This document shows, one piece after another, positions 7,618-17,628 of a stretch of DNA of 64,000 nucleotides; position 1 is the first letter of the stretch, and each line of letters opens with the position of its first letter. The notes under the pieces were generated by a model. The model had not been told where the DNA came from and made no database searches. It was given only the letters and a program-made list of their open reading frames with translations. This DNA comes from Halobellus ruber (GTDB taxonomy: Archaea; Halobacteriota; Halobacteria; Halobacteriales; Haloferacaceae). Made by a program: the position numbers and the translations under genes. The stretch is from NCBI RefSeq assembly GCF_014212355.1, contig NZ_JACKXD010000001.1, positions 519,143 through 583,142 on the forward strand. The letters are read 5' to 3'.

Positions 7618-9453
7618 ATGCACGAACACGACGTCATCGTGGTGGGCGCCGGGGGCGCGGGCCTCCGTGCGGCCATCGCAGCACAGGAAGAGGGCGCCGA
7701 CGTGGCCATCGTCTCGAAGCTCCACCCGGTCCGAAGCCACACCGGCGCCGCCGAGGGGGGTATCAACGCCGCGCTCCGCGAGGGCGACTCCTGGGAGGAT
7801 CACGCCTACGACACGATGAAGGGGTCGGACTACCTCGGCGACGCCCCCGCCATCGAGACGCTGGCGCAGGACAGCCCCGAGGAGGTCATCCAACTCGAAC
7901 ACTGGGGGATGGCTTTTTCCCGCGACGACGACGGCCGGGTCAGCCAGCGGCCGTTCGGCGGGCTGTCGTTCCCGCGAACGACCTACGCCGGCGCGGAGAC
8001 CGGCCACCAACTGCTCCATACGATGTACGAGCAGCTGGTCAAACGCGGGATCGAGGTCTACGACGAGTGGTACGTCCTCGATCTGGCGGTGAGCGACGAA
8101 CCCGCCCCCGAGGACCGGCGCTGCCACGGCGTCGCCGCCTACGACATCCAGTCGGGCACCGTCGAGGGGTTCCGCGCCCGCGACGGCGTCGTCCTTGCGA
8201 CCGGCGGCCCGGGGCAGGTGTACGACCACACCACTAACGCCGTGGCGAACACCGGCGACGGCGTCGCGATGGCGTACCGCGCCGGGGTCCCAATGGAGGA
8301 TATGGAGTTCATCCAGTTCCACCCCACCACGCTCCCCTCCACGGGCGTCCTGATCACCGAGGGCGTCCGCGGGGAGGGCGGAATCCTCTACAACTCGGAG
8401 GGCGAGCGGTTCATGTTCGAACACGGGTACGCCAACAACGACGGCGAACTCGCCTCCCGCGACGTGGTCTCGCGCGCCGAACTCACCGAGGTCAACGAGG
8501 GTCGCGGCATCGAGGACGAGTACGTCCACCTGGATATGCGCCACCTCGGCGAGGAGCGGATCGTCGACCGCCTCGAGAACATCATCCACCTCTCGGAGGA
8601 CTTCGAGGGCGTCAACCCCTTAGAGGAGCCGATGCCGGTCAAGCCCGGCCAACACTACGCGATGGGCGGGATCGAGACCGACGAGAACGGCGAGACCGCG
8701 ATCGATGGGCTCTACGCCGCCGGCGAGTGTGCGTGTGCGTCGGTCCACGGCTCGAACCGCCTCGGCGGCAACGCCCTGCCGGAGCTCATCGTTTTCGGCG
8801 CCCGTGCGGGCTCCCACGCTGCGGGTGGCGACCTTGCGGAGGCGGAGATCCCCACCGGCCGGACCGGCGAGTGGGAACCCGGCGACGTCGACACCCCGGT
8901 CGAACCGGGCGATCCGAGCGTCGGGAGCGGGGAAGCGGTCGCCGACGGCGGGGCCGCGGAGGTCGCCCCCGCAACCGTCGTCGACCGGACGACCGAACGC
9001 GCCAGAGCCCGCGTGGAGTCGCTGTTGCACAACGACGACGGCCGGAACCACTCGGAGATCCGGGCGTCGATCCAGCGGACGATGACGGACAACGTCAACG
9101 TCTTCCGGGAGGAAGGCCGCCTCAAGCAGGCCTTAGAGGACATCCGCGAGGCGCGCGAGGCCTACGAGGACGTCGGCGTCGCCGACCAGTCCCGGACGTT
9201 CAACACCGATCTCATCCACACCATCGAGACCCGAAACGTGATCGACCTCGCGGAGGCGATCACCCTCGGCGCGCTGGCCCGCGAGGAGTTCCGCGGCGCC
9301 CACTGGCGACAGGGCTACCAGGAGCGCGACGACGAGAACTGGCTGAAGCACACGATGCTGTCGTGGAACGGCGGCCAGCCCGAGATCTGGTACCGGCCGG
9401 TGTTGCTCGAAGGCGAAAACAAGCGTTACGAGCCGAAAATCCGGAGCTACTGA
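7618..9453 (+). CDS. sdhA: succinate dehydrogenase flavoprotein subunit SdhA
   Basis: The 611-residue protein starts with the FAD-binding Rossmann motif VIVVGAGGAGLRAA. SKLHPVRSHTGAAEGG contains the histidine that typically carries covalent FAD. HPTTLPSTGVLITEGVRGEGG forms the dicarboxylate-binding active site, and GECACASVHGSNRLGGNAL is the C-terminal FAD contact. It oxidises succinate to fumarate in the TCA cycle. An acidic linker of about 50 residues (around 400-450) precedes the helical domain. sdhA is 3.7 kb from sdhB, with no obvious TATA box at -27, so its promoter may have been rebuilt or its leader is longer. Confidence 0.96.
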   Translation: MHEHDVIVVGAGGAGLRAAIAAQEEGADVAIVSKLHPVRSHTGAAEGGINAALREGDSWEDHAYDTMKGSDYLGDAPAIETLAQDSPEEVIQLEHWGMAFSRDDDGRVSQRPFGGLSFPRTTYAGAETGHQLLHTMYEQLVKRGIEVYDEWYVLDLAVSDEPAPEDRRCHGVAAYDIQSGTVEGFRARDGVVLATGGPGQVYDHTTNAVANTGDGVAMAYRAGVPMEDMEFIQFHPTTLPSTGVLITEGVRGEGGILYNSEGERFMFEHGYANNDGELASRDVVSRAELTEVNEGRGIEDEYVHLDMRHLGEERIVDRLENIIHLSEDFEGVNPLEEPMPVKPGQHYAMGGIETDENGETAIDGLYAAGECACASVHGSNRLGGNALPELIVFGARAGSHAAGGDLAEAEIPTGRTGEWEPGDVDTPVEPGDPSVGSGEAVADGGAAEVAPATVVDRTTERARARVESLLHNDDGRNHSEIRASIQRTMTDNVNVFREEGRLKQALEDIREAREAYEDVGVADQSRTFNTDLIHTIETRNVIDLAEAITLGALAREEFRGAHWRQGYQERDDENWLKHTMLSWNGGQPEIWYRPVLLEGENKRYEPKIRSY

Positions 9454-9506
9454 CTCGGTTCTCTCCCGCCGTCACCCATATACCCCCGCGCTGTCTACCC
9501 CCGCTC

Positions 9507-9600
9507 GGAAGGGTGGCTCAGTGGTAGAGCGATTCGGCAGCAACCGTCGGACGGTTGGGCCGATCTACGGCTTCGCGTGGTTCGATTCCCGCCCCTTCCA
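9507..9600 (+). tRNA. tRNA-like gene of unusual structure, anticodon unresolved
   Basis: GGAAGGG (9507-9513) pairs with CCCTTCC before A9600. GCTC AGTGGTA GAGC forms a normal D arm, and GGTTCGATTCC is a recognisable T loop. The 94-nt length and the middle do not fit a standard cloverleaf. GATTCGGC pairs with GCCGATC only with a bulged T, and the T stem GCG-T-GG/CCCGC also needs a bulged T. An inner hairpin CAACC-GTCGGAC-GGTTG would present anticodon CGG (Pro) with U33 and A37. It may be an intron-bearing tRNA, a pseudo-tRNA, or contain sequence errors. Confidence 0.5.
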
Positions 9601-9856
9601 CTCCCCGCGGTGTGGCTTCGATTCCCCGCTCGTCACGATCCCGTCCGGCGATTCTGACGCCCAAGCCCGCCGGCGGATCACGTCACGAGTCGAAAACGCG
9701 GCGGGAATCCGAGCCGAAACCCCGGTAGATGATGACACGCACCCGGAAATACGGGGGTCAACGGGCGTGTGCGTCGGATTCGGCGTTTCCGCCGATTTCG
9801 ACAATCGTCGTGGGAGGGTTTTATTATCGTCGAATCCGACGGGGTGAACAACAACA

Positions 9857-10096
9857 ATGCAGCGTACGATGCACTCCCGAACGACATCCGCGCTAAACGC
9901 GTCGTCGATCCCGTCGGAACTCGAATCCCCGCGGGCGAAACTGGTCTATCTGTTCCTCTCGACACACGGGGAAGCCACCGTCTCCGAACTCCAATCCTCT
10001 CTCAATATGAAGAAAATCTCGTTGTACAGTATTCTTTCGACGTTGTGTGAACGCGGCCTGATCGACCAGGACGCCGAATCCTACTCGCTCTGCTGA
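9857..10096 (+). CDS. small winged-helix DNA-binding protein
   Basis: The 79-residue protein is a single winged-helix domain. ESPRAKLVYLFLSTHGEATV is helix 1, VSELQSSLNMKKISLYSIL is the recognition helix region, and LCERGLIDQDAESYSL is the wing. This matches the TrmB/MarR-like small regulators common in haloarchaea. The second ATG at 9869 could also serve as start. A TTTTATTATC stretch at 9818-9827 is the likely TATA region. The target is unknown; no effector domain is present. Confidence 0.75.
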   Translation: MQRTMHSRTTSALNASSIPSELESPRAKLVYLFLSTHGEATVSELQSSLNMKKISLYSILSTLCERGLIDQDAESYSLC

Positions 10097-10170
10097 GGCA
10101 CCACCCGCGCTGTCTTTCCGCCTACAGCGACGCGTTCGGCCCTACAGCCGAAACACGCGGTCTCTCGATC

Positions 10171-10320
10171 CTACACGTCGTCGCCGGTTCGGAACAGCGT
10201 CAGCTCCTCGGCCTCGTAAATGTTGATCAGTTCGTTCACGATCTCGTCGTACTCCTCGTCGTCCTGCCGGAGCGCGTCCAGCCGTTCGAGTGTCTCGTCG
10301 TCGAGGTGTACCTGGGGCAT
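10171..10320 (-). CDS. small conserved haloarchaeal protein (DUF7557-like)
   Basis: The 49-residue acidic protein begins MPQVHLDDETLERLD and ends ELTLFRTGDDV. From memory it matches a small conserved haloarchaeal family (DUF7557), possibly with an antitoxin-like or ribbon-helix-helix start. The ATG at 10320 is supported by GTTTACAC centred 27 nt upstream, giving a leaderless message. A longer frame from 10368 is possible but less likely. No function is known. Confidence 0.7.
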   Translation of the reverse strand: MPQVHLDDETLERLDALRQDDEEYDEIVNELINIYEAEELTLFRTGDDV

Positions 10321-10819
10321 ATACGGGTCTACGCCGCGGTCGGGTGTAAACATTCGGTCCGGGTTCACGATGCTGTTCAGACAACATCAATTCGAGCGAA
10401 GATACCCCGAAAGCCCTCGGCGGGAACCGCCGGCTTTTCGAGGGACCTGCAGTTCCTCGCTTCCCGGGACTCGCTGTCGTTCGAAGGATGCTTGCCGTCT
10501 TTCGTGGCAACGAGAGAGCTTCGCTCTCTCGAAGGACGCTCCTCACTGCTGCGGTGCTTGCGCCGCCGGGAGAGCAAACCTCTCCCGAGCTCACGGCGGT
10601 TTCGCCGGCGTGAACGTCCGGGTTCGTCGAGACGCCGGCCCGCTTCAGTCCCACCCGCGGTGGCTGGTGACGCAGCCGCCGTCGGGCGAGACTGAAAGGG
10701 CGACTCGCCGGAGCCTGGGCTTTCGAGGTAGTCCCAGCTTCGGTTGCCCAGTAGAGTACGCCCGGGTCCACCCCGTCGCCTGACCGGACGATACCAACCC
10801 ACAGCGTACTCCCTGCCGG
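10321..10819. other. hairpin-rich intergenic stretch without genes
   Basis: No open frame here has convincing codon use. The stretch has several GC-rich hairpins, the clearest being CGAGAGAGC-TTC-GCTCTCTCG at 10511-10531. The part around 10645-10665 (TCAGTCCCACCCGCGGTGG) recurs in similar form at about 62805-62823. It looks like accumulated haloarchaeal intergenic repeats. Confidence 0.5.
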
Positions 10820-11170
10820 TCAGACGCCGACGATAGCCACCGATGCAGCGACCGCGCCGAGCGCCCACCCCAACCCGACCCAGGTCAGAACCGCAAAGGC
10901 CCGCCGCGCGCCGGCCTGCGTCCACTGCGAGTCGCCGTCGCGGTACGCCTGGTACCGCTCGATCGAGTTCCCGAGTCCGATCGCGCCCGACCACGCGGTC
11001 ACGCCGAACCCGAGCACCAAGGCGCCGAGCGCGAATGCGGTGTCGGTCGCCTCCCGTGGCGACCCGACCGCGAGCAGTCCGGTCGACGCCGCGAGGGCGA
11101 CGCCGGTGCCGATCCCCACCCAGCGGGCGGCGCTGCGCGCGATCGCCGGGTAGTCGACGTCGTCAGTCAA
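10820..11170 (-). CDS. conserved haloarchaeal membrane protein (DUF7268-like)
   Basis: The 116-residue protein has four hydrophobic segments (about residues 15-35, 43-62, 85-105 and a shorter first helix region) separated by charged loops such as SIERYQAYRDGDS. From memory it resembles DUF7268. The TTG start at 11170 overlaps the last codons of dppC, implying coupled translation at the end of the dpp operon. Whether it has any transport role is unknown. Confidence 0.65.
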   Translation of the reverse strand: MTDDVDYPAIARSAARWVGIGTGVALAASTGLLAVGSPREATDTAFALGALVLGFGVTAWSGAIGLGNSIERYQAYRDGDSQWTQAGARRAFAVLTWVGLGWALGAVAASVAIVGV

Positions 11171-12080
11171 CGGTCTCCCGCATCCGCGGGTCGAGCGCGT
11201 CGCGCATCCCGTCGCCGAGCAGGTTGAACCCCAGAACGGTCAGCGCAAGCGCCAGGCCGGGGAAGAAGGACCACCACCACGCCCCCGAGAACAGACCGAA
11301 CTCGACGCCGTTCGACAGCATCATCCCCCACGTCGGCTCCCCGGGGCTGGCTCCGAACCCGAGGAACGACAGCGCCGCGATGTCGATGATCGCGAGCCCG
11401 TAGTTCAGCGTCGACTGGACGGTGATCGGCGCGAGGCAGTTCGGTAGGACGTGCCGGAGCAACAGCCGCGGGTCGGTCGCCCCGAGCGCCCGCGTCGCGT
11501 CGGTGTACTCGTCTTCGAGCACTTTCAACGCGGCCCCGCGGACGACGCGGGCGAAGCGCGGGGTGTACACCAGCGTCAGCGCGCCGACCGCCCGCCACAA
11601 CCCGAACTCCTCGGGGAAGATGGTGACGAGCGCCAGCGCCAGGAGGAGCGACGGGAACGACAGCAGCACGTCCATCGTCCGCATAATGACGTTGTCCGTG
11701 AGGTCGCCGTAGTAGGCCGCGACGATCCCGAGTCCGACGCCGAGTGCGGTCGAGGCTGCGACCGTCACGGTGCCGTAGAGGATCGCGTACCACGCGCCGT
11801 ACAGTACCCGCGGGAGGATGTCGCGCGCCTGGCCGTCGGTGCCGAACGGATACTGTGCGCTCGGCGGCGCCTCCGCGGGGTTGACACCGAACCGCGTCGC
11901 GAGCAGCGTTTCGAGGTCGTAGGTCAACCGCGCGTAGATCGCGAGGACGACCACGAGCGCGATGATGCCGAGTCCGGTTACCGCGAGCCGGTTCGAGAGC
12001 AGTTGCGAGAGAAAAGGGCTGGCTCGGAGCCGCTCGACGACGCTACGGTCGACCGCCGGGGTTTGTGTTTCGGTACTCAT
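11163..12080 (-). CDS. dppC: oligopeptide/dipeptide ABC transporter permease DppC
   Basis: The 305-residue integral membrane protein starts MSTETQTPAVD and has about six helices. ALGATDPRLLLRHVLPNC is the EAA loop that contacts the ATPase, and ILPRVLYGAWYAILYGTV is the conserved permease start seen in DppC/OppC. It forms the channel with DppB. The ATG at 12080 overlaps the dppB stop by 4 nt. The N-terminal cytoplasmic stretch before the first helix is about 40 residues. Confidence 0.92.
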   Translation of the reverse strand: MSTETQTPAVDRSVVERLRASPFLSQLLSNRLAVTGLGIIALVVVLAIYARLTYDLETLLATRFGVNPAEAPPSAQYPFGTDGQARDILPRVLYGAWYAILYGTVTVAASTALGVGLGIVAAYYGDLTDNVIMRTMDVLLSFPSLLLALALVTIFPEEFGLWRAVGALTLVYTPRFARVVRGAALKVLEDEYTDATRALGATDPRLLLRHVLPNCLAPITVQSTLNYGLAIIDIAALSFLGFGASPGEPTWGMMLSNGVEFGLFSGAWWWSFFPGLALALTVLGFNLLGDGMRDALDPRMRETVD

Positions 12081-13090
12081 TGTTCGATCCGTGGATCGAG
12101 GACGGAGTAGGTCACGTCGACGCCGAGGTTCACGAGCGTGTACAACACTGCAAAGACCAGCACCGTCGCCTGGACGACCGGGTAGTCGCTCCGGCTGATC
12201 GCGTCCACGAGCAGGGTGCCGATCCCGTTGATCTCGAAGACCGTCTCGGTGAGGACCGCGCCGCCGAGCAGCGAGCCGAACTGGATCCCGACCACGGTGA
12301 TAACGGGGATGAACGCGTTCCGCAGGCCGTGCTTCATGATCGTGATCTTCGCGCCTTGGCCCTTCGCCCGCGCAGTCCGCATATAGTCCTGGCGGATCAC
12401 CTCGACCATCGAGGAGCGCATCATCCGGGAGATCAGCGCCATCTGGTAGATCCCCAGTACCACCACCGGCAGCGCCAGGTGGACGGCCGCCGACCGGAAC
12501 GCCGCGACGTTGCCCGCAAGCAGCGTGTCGATCAGGATGAACCCGGTCCGCGACTCGACGAAGTACGCCGACCCGATCCGGCCGCTCGTAGGCAGGAGTC
12601 CGAGGAACTGCGCGAAAAGCAGGATCAAAAGCGGGCCGCTCCAGTAGATCGGGACGCTGATCCCGCTGAGCGCGCCGACCCGAGTGAGGTGGTCCGTCCA
12701 GGTGTCCTGCTTGACGGCGCTGAGGATCCCCAGCGGAAGCCCGAACAGGAGCCCGGCGGCCTGTCCCAACAGCGCGAGCTCGATCGTGATCGGCAGCCGG
12801 TTCGCGAGGATCTGGCTCACCGGCGTCCCGCGCTGGATCTGGTAGGACTGCCCGAAGTCGAACGCAGCGACGTCGCCGAGGAACCGGACGTACTGCTGCC
12901 ACAGCGGGTCGTCGAGCCCGAGATCGCTTCTGACTTCGTTGATAAACTCCTGGCTGGCCCGCTCGCCGGCGATGGTGACTGCCGGATCCCCCGGGGAGAG
13001 ATGGAGGATCGCGAACACCACCGTTGCGACCCCGAACAGCACGGGAAACAGGAGCAGCAGGCGCTTGAGCAGGAACTGCTTTGAGACCAT
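12077..13090 (-). CDS. dppB: oligopeptide/dipeptide ABC transporter permease DppB
   Basis: The 337-residue protein starts MVSKQFLLKRLLLLFPVLFG at the ATG at 13090, as is typical for DppB/OppB with its N-terminal helix. LSPGDPA is the periplasmic motif after helix 1. YMRTARAKGQGAKITIMKHG is the EAA loop. About six membrane helices are seen. The open frame extends upstream to 13183, but the additional residues are not conserved and overlap dppA. It is the partner of DppC. Confidence 0.93.
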   Translation of the reverse strand: MVSKQFLLKRLLLLFPVLFGVATVVFAILHLSPGDPAVTIAGERASQEFINEVRSDLGLDDPLWQQYVRFLGDVAAFDFGQSYQIQRGTPVSQILANRLPITIELALLGQAAGLLFGLPLGILSAVKQDTWTDHLTRVGALSGISVPIYWSGPLLILLFAQFLGLLPTSGRIGSAYFVESRTGFILIDTLLAGNVAAFRSAAVHLALPVVVLGIYQMALISRMMRSSMVEVIRQDYMRTARAKGQGAKITIMKHGLRNAFIPVITVVGIQFGSLLGGAVLTETVFEINGIGTLLVDAISRSDYPVVQATVLVFAVLYTLVNLGVDVTYSVLDPRIEQ

Positions 13091-13136
13091 CAGGGGAGTG
13101 TGGATGCGTGGGTGATTAAACGCTACTCGTCGGACC

Positions 13137-14843
13137 TCACTCGAGTTCGACCCGTTCGAGGTACGGGCCGCCGATCGCGGCAACTACGTAGTTGCTCACG
13201 GCGTTTCTGACACCGCGGACCTCGTCGGCGTAGTCGATGAACACCCACGGGGCCTCGTCGTGTGCGATCCGGGAGGCCTGGTTGTACAGGTCGGCACGCT
13301 CGCTCTGCTCGCTCGTCCGCTGGGCCTCCTCGACGATCTCCATATACTCGCTGTTGGCCCACGCGGCGTTGTTGGACGTGTTGAATCCCTCGGTGTCCCA
13401 GTCGACCCAGTCTTGGTCTTCGGGGGCGTCGACCTGCGGGTGCAGCAGGACGTAACAGAAGTTGTCGGGGTCAGCGTTGTCTGTGTACCACCCCGCGAGC
13501 GTCGCGTCGTGGTTCCCCTGGCTGGTGTAGGTGAGATAGTCCGAGAACTGCCGGTCGTCGATGCTGACCTCGATCCCGACCTCCCGGAGGTTCGAACGGA
13601 TGGTCTGGGCGGTCGGCAGCGGTGCGGGGTTGTAGCCCCGGGGGTTCTGGAACGTCGTCAGCGTGAAGGAGAACCCGTCGCCGTAGCCCGCCTCCTCAAG
13701 CAACGTCTGTGCCTGCTCGGGGTCGTGCTCGTAGGGGCTGATGTCCTCGTTGTGCCCGAACAGCGCCGGCGGGATGGGCTGGTCGGCCTGGGTGGCGATC
13801 CCCGAGTAGATGTTCTCGACGATGGTCTGGGTGTCGACCGCGAGGCTGATCGCTCGCCGGACGCGGCGGTCCCGGAACGCCTCGACCCGCGAGAGGTTGA
13901 ACGCCATATACCCGATGTTGATCCCAGTGGCCGTCCGGGTCTCCGCCGTGTCGGACCCCTCGATGATCTGCATACTGTCGGGGTCGAGTCCGTCGATGAT
14001 GTCGAGTTCCTCCTCGACGAGCGCCTGCGCCCGAGTGGAGTTCTGCCCGCGGGTGAGGAACAGCACCTCGTCGACGTTTGCGCCCTCGCCCCAGTAGTCG
14101 TCGAAGGCGGAGAGTTGGATGCGGTTGTTCGCGTCGTCGAGCGTCTCCAACTGGAAGGGGCCGGTCCCGACCATCTCCTGGTCGAGGTCGGTGTCGCTCT
14201 CGATTGCGTCCTGGGAGATGACGACCGCCGCGAACATCGCGAGGTTCCGGAGGAACGGCGCGTACTGCTGGGTCAGCGTGATCGACAGCCCGTAGTCGCC
14301 GTCCGCCTCGACGGTGTCGATCCAGTTGCCCAGCGTGAACGGACCGTACACCGAGGAGTCCTCGAAGTGGTACTCGTAGTCGTCGTCGACGAATCGGCGG
14401 TAGGTGGCGATGAAGTCCTCGGCGGTGAACTCCGTCCCGTCGTGGAAGGTCACGCCCTCCCGGAGCGTGATGGAGACGGACTGACCGTCGACCGACCAAT
14501 CGGTCGCAAGCGATTCCGTGAGCGCGGCTTCGCCGGGTTCGAACGCGATCAGCCCCTCGTAGGCCTGGTTTGTGACCTTCGCGACCTCGCCGCTCGTGGT
14601 GTTCTGGGGGTCGAGGGTGCTGGAGTGGGCACCGCGGCCGTACCGGAGGCTCGCAGTGTCGCCACCGCCGCCGCCGGTCTCGGTTTCGGTGTCGCTGCCG
14701 CCGCCGTCGTCGTCGGTCTCGGTTTCGGTGTCGCCGCCGCCACCGCAGCCTGCGAGGGAGGTTATCGATGCGGTCGCAACGGTCGCGCCGCCGGCAGTTT
14801 TGAGGAAGCTACGCCTGGAGGTTTGTTCCGCATCGCTGGACAT
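13137..14843 (-). CDS. dppA: peptide ABC transporter substrate-binding lipoprotein DppA
   Basis: The 568-residue protein has a Tat leader (RRSFLKTAGG) followed by a lipobox SLAGC, so it is exported folded and lipid-anchored. A Gly/Asp/Glu/Thr-rich linker of about 35 residues follows. The remainder is an SBP family 5 fold: ITLREGVTFHDGTEFTAEDF and DRRVRRAISLAVDTQTIV are characteristic. It captures peptides or similar solutes for DppB/DppC. A TATA box 28 nt upstream gives it its own promoter downstream of dppDF. Confidence 0.94.
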   Translation of the reverse strand: MSSDAEQTSRRSFLKTAGGATVATASITSLAGCGGGGDTETETDDDGGGSDTETETGGGGGDTASLRYGRGAHSSTLDPQNTTSGEVAKVTNQAYEGLIAFEPGEAALTESLATDWSVDGQSVSITLREGVTFHDGTEFTAEDFIATYRRFVDDDYEYHFEDSSVYGPFTLGNWIDTVEADGDYGLSITLTQQYAPFLRNLAMFAAVVISQDAIESDTDLDQEMVGTGPFQLETLDDANNRIQLSAFDDYWGEGANVDEVLFLTRGQNSTRAQALVEEELDIIDGLDPDSMQIIEGSDTAETRTATGINIGYMAFNLSRVEAFRDRRVRRAISLAVDTQTIVENIYSGIATQADQPIPPALFGHNEDISPYEHDPEQAQTLLEEAGYGDGFSFTLTTFQNPRGYNPAPLPTAQTIRSNLREVGIEVSIDDRQFSDYLTYTSQGNHDATLAGWYTDNADPDNFCYVLLHPQVDAPEDQDWVDWDTEGFNTSNNAAWANSEYMEIVEEAQRTSEQSERADLYNQASRIAHDEAPWVFIDYADEVRGVRNAVSNYVVAAIGGPYLERVELE

Positions 14844-14866
14844 ATCCGGCGGATGTAAAGCTATGC

Positions 14867-14876
14867 ATTTAATATT
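14867..14876 (-). promoter_or_regulatory. TATA box of dppA
   Basis: AATATTAAAT on the minus strand is centred about 28 nt upstream of the dppA ATG, so dppA can be transcribed independently of dppDF as a leaderless message. Confidence 0.6.
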
Positions 14877-14895
14877 GTTGGATTAGTCCCGAAAT

Positions 14896-17628
14896 TTAGG
14901 AGTCGTGGGCGTGTAGGTGACACGACACCGGGTGGTCGTCGTGGTCGGGTAGTGAGGGATGTTCGCGCTCGCAGACGCTCTCGAACGTCTCGCGCAACAC
15001 CTCGCGGGCGTCCGCCCATCGATCCTGTTTAATACGATCGAACGAACGGGCGACGGCGTCCCGTGCCTCCCCGGTCAGCGGCCCGTCGAAGAAATGCTCG
15101 AACAGCGCGGCGTGCTCGCCTCCGCCGTCGGCGACGGCGCTCGGCGCGGCGTCGACCGTGGCGTCGGCCTTCGCCTCGATGGCGGCCGGATCCACGTCGC
15201 CGGCCTCGACGCGCTGCCGGTAGAACATCACCTCGCGGTACCGCTCCTGGTCGATGTCGAGATCATCCGGCGGGATCACCGACGGACACCGGGTTCGGAA
15301 CCGGCACCCCGATGGGGGGTTGATCGGCGAGGGCACGTCGCCCTCCAGGATCGTCCGATCGCCGGTCTCGGCGAGCGGATCGGGTTCGGGGATCGCCGAG
15401 AGCAACGCCTTCGTGTAGGGGTGTTTGGGGTCATCGAACAGCGTCTCCGTCTCGGCGACCTCCGCGATCTCCCCTAAGTACATCACCGCCACCCGGTCGG
15501 AGATGTGCCGCACCACGCTCAGATCGTGGGCGATGAACAGGTACGTCAGCCCGAACTCCTCTTGGAGGTCCTCCAGAAGGTTGATGATCTGCGCCTGGAC
15601 CGAGACGTCGAGCGCCGACACCGGTTCGTCGGCGACGATGAAGTCGGGGTCGACCGCCAGCGCGCGGGCGATCCCGACCCGCTGGCGCTGGCCACCCGAG
15701 AGTTCGTGGGGGTAGCGGTCGTACTGTGCGCGTTCGAGTCCGACGGCCTCCATCAGCTCGAACACCCGTTGCCGGCGGTTACCCTCGGCGAGACCGTGGA
15801 TCTTCAGCGGCTCCATAATCGTCTGGCCGGCGGTCATCCGCGGATCGAGGCTCGACATCGGGTCCTGGAACACCATCTGCATATCCTTCCGGCGCTCTCT
15901 GAGATCCGACTTCGAGAGACCGCCGAGGTCCTCGCCCGCAAAGAGGACCCGACCGTCGGTCGGCGGGTCCAGATGGAGAATGGCCCGGCCCGCGGTCGAC
16001 TTCCCACAGCCGGACTCGCCGACCAGCCCGAGGGTCTCGCCCTCGTGGACGTCGAGGTCGATCCCGTCGACCGCCCTCACGCTCGGCTTTCCGCCGCCGA
16101 CCACCCTGTCTAAGACGCCGTCGTCCTGTTCGTAGTACTTCCGCATCCCCTCGACTTCGACGAGCGGGTCGCCGACCGCAGTCTCGGTCGCAGCGGCGAC
16201 ACCCTCAGTACCGTAGGCGGCCTTGTCGAACGACTCGTGGATGCACTTCGAGCGGTGGTCGACGTCCTCGGGGCCGTGCTGGAGGTCGGGGATCTCTCCC
16301 TCCCGGCAGGCGGGTTCGGCCCACGGGCACCGTGGCGCGAAATGACACCCCTCGGGCATATCGATCAGGTCGGGGACGTTGCCTTCGATCGGGGTCAACC
16401 GTTCTTTTTCCTCGGTTGGGATCGATTCCAGCAGGGTGTACGTGTACGGATGGGAGGGGTTGTGGAAGATCTCCTCGACGGGCCCCTCCTCGACGATCTC
16501 GCCGGCATACATCACCGCCACCCGGTCGCAGGTCTCGGCGACGACGCCGAGGTCGTGGGTGATCATCAGCACCGACATCCCCAGGTCCGACTGGAGGTCG
16601 TCGATCAGGTCCAGGATCTGCGCCTGGATGGTGACGTCGAGGGCGGTGGTGGGCTCGTCGGCGATGAGCAGGCTGGGCTGACACGCAAGGGCGATCGCGA
16701 TCAACACCCGCTGGCGCATCCCCCCGGAGAACTCGTGGGGGTAGTCGTCCAGGCGGGCCTGTGCCTCCGGGATGCCGACCTCCCGGAGCATCTCGACGAC
16801 TTCCGCCATCACCTCCTCGTCGCCGCTCCGCCCCCCGATCTTCGGGAGGATCTCGCGGATCCCGTTGAGCCACGAATCCGTCTTTTGTCCGCCGTAGCGG
16901 TGGAGCCGTAGCGACTCCGCGATCTGCTCGCCGATCGTCACCGCGGGGTTCAGCGAGGTCATCGGGTCCTGGAAGATCATCCCCATCTCGCCGCCGCGGA
17001 TCCGCCGGACGGCCTCCTCCGGCGCGGCAGTCACGTCGATCACGCCCGTCTCGATCGTCACCGACTCGGGATCGCCACCGTCAGCGAGCCGGGCTCGGGC
17101 GTCGTCGTCGACGTAGACGAACCCGTCTGTGGCGTCGTCGACGGCCGTCGCGAGCGACGCGCCGACCGACTCGGGGTCCGTGCGGGCGTCGAGGTCGTCG
17201 GCGGCGGCGTTGAGCGTCGCCGCCAGCCCCGCGGGATCCGCGCGGCCGTCGAGGTCGTCCGCGATGCCGCGGAGGTCGCGGGCGGCGTCCCGGACACCCA
17301 CCCCGGCGCGGAGGTCGTCGGCGATGGTGTGTACCGCGTCGATCAACTCGAAGGGGTACCGGATCAGGGCGTCTTCGAACTCCCCGAGGAGCCGGCCGGC
17401 CAGGGCGGCGCCGCGAAACGTGACGCGGCCGTCGACGATCTTGCCGGGATCGTCGATCAGGTCCATCGCGGAGAGGGCGGTGACGCTCTTGCCGGAGCCG
17501 GACTCGCCGACGAGGCCGACTGTCTCGCCCTCCCGGATGTCGATATCAATCCCGTCGACGGCCTTGACGGCCCCACGCTCGGTCCTGAACTGCGTCCGGA
17601 GGTTCGAGAGTGAGAGAAGGTCGGTCAC
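14896..17628 (-). CDS. fused oligopeptide ABC ATPase (DppD-DppF) with a large insert
   Basis: The GTG at 17628 gives 910 residues with two ABC domains. The first has Walker A GESGSGKS (41-48), Q-loop at 220, signature FSGGMRQR (300-307) and Walker B LLIADEP (320-326), then the Cys-bearing oligopeptide C-terminal motif [14 protein letters not shown]. The second has Walker A GESGCGKS near 537, signature LSGGQRQR and DEPVSALD. Between Walker A and the Q-loop of domain one lies a helical, acidic insert of about 125 residues (75-200) that DppD lacks. It powers DppB/DppC. The larger open frame to 17904 is not used, because conservation begins at MTDLLSL. Confidence 0.93.
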   Translation of the reverse strand: MTDLLSLSNLRTQFRTERGAVKAVDGIDIDIREGETVGLVGESGSGKSVTALSAMDLIDDPGKIVDGRVTFRGAALAGRLLGEFEDALIRYPFELIDAVHTIADDLRAGVGVRDAARDLRGIADDLDGRADPAGLAATLNAAADDLDARTDPESVGASLATAVDDATDGFVYVDDDARARLADGGDPESVTIETGVIDVTAAPEEAVRRIRGGEMGMIFQDPMTSLNPAVTIGEQIAESLRLHRYGGQKTDSWLNGIREILPKIGGRSGDEEVMAEVVEMLREVGIPEAQARLDDYPHEFSGGMRQRVLIAIALACQPSLLIADEPTTALDVTIQAQILDLIDDLQSDLGMSVLMITHDLGVVAETCDRVAVMYAGEIVEEGPVEEIFHNPSHPYTYTLLESIPTEEKERLTPIEGNVPDLIDMPEGCHFAPRCPWAEPACREGEIPDLQHGPEDVDHRSKCIHESFDKAAYGTEGVAAATETAVGDPLVEVEGMRKYYEQDDGVLDRVVGGGKPSVRAVDGIDLDVHEGETLGLVGESGCGKSTAGRAILHLDPPTDGRVLFAGEDLGGLSKSDLRERRKDMQMVFQDPMSSLDPRMTAGQTIMEPLKIHGLAEGNRRQRVFELMEAVGLERAQYDRYPHELSGGQRQRVGIARALAVDPDFIVADEPVSALDVSVQAQIINLLEDLQEEFGLTYLFIAHDLSVVRHISDRVAVMYLGEIAEVAETETLFDDPKHPYTKALLSAIPEPDPLAETGDRTILEGDVPSPINPPSGCRFRTRCPSVIPPDDLDIDQERYREVMFYRQRVEAGDVDPAAIEAKADATVDAAPSAVADGGGEHAALFEHFFDGPLTGEARDAVARSFDRIKQDRWADAREVLRETFESVCEREHPSLPDHDDHPVSCHLHAHDS

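Noticed and set aside
10377-10770. Long overlapping open frames in both directions
   Set aside because: They are GC-driven, lack conserved motifs and cover hairpin-rich repeat sequence.
12900-14850. Very long plus-strand open frames opposite dppA and dppB
   Set aside because: They are antisense frames produced by codon bias; the minus-strand genes have clear signal peptide, lipobox and permease motifs.
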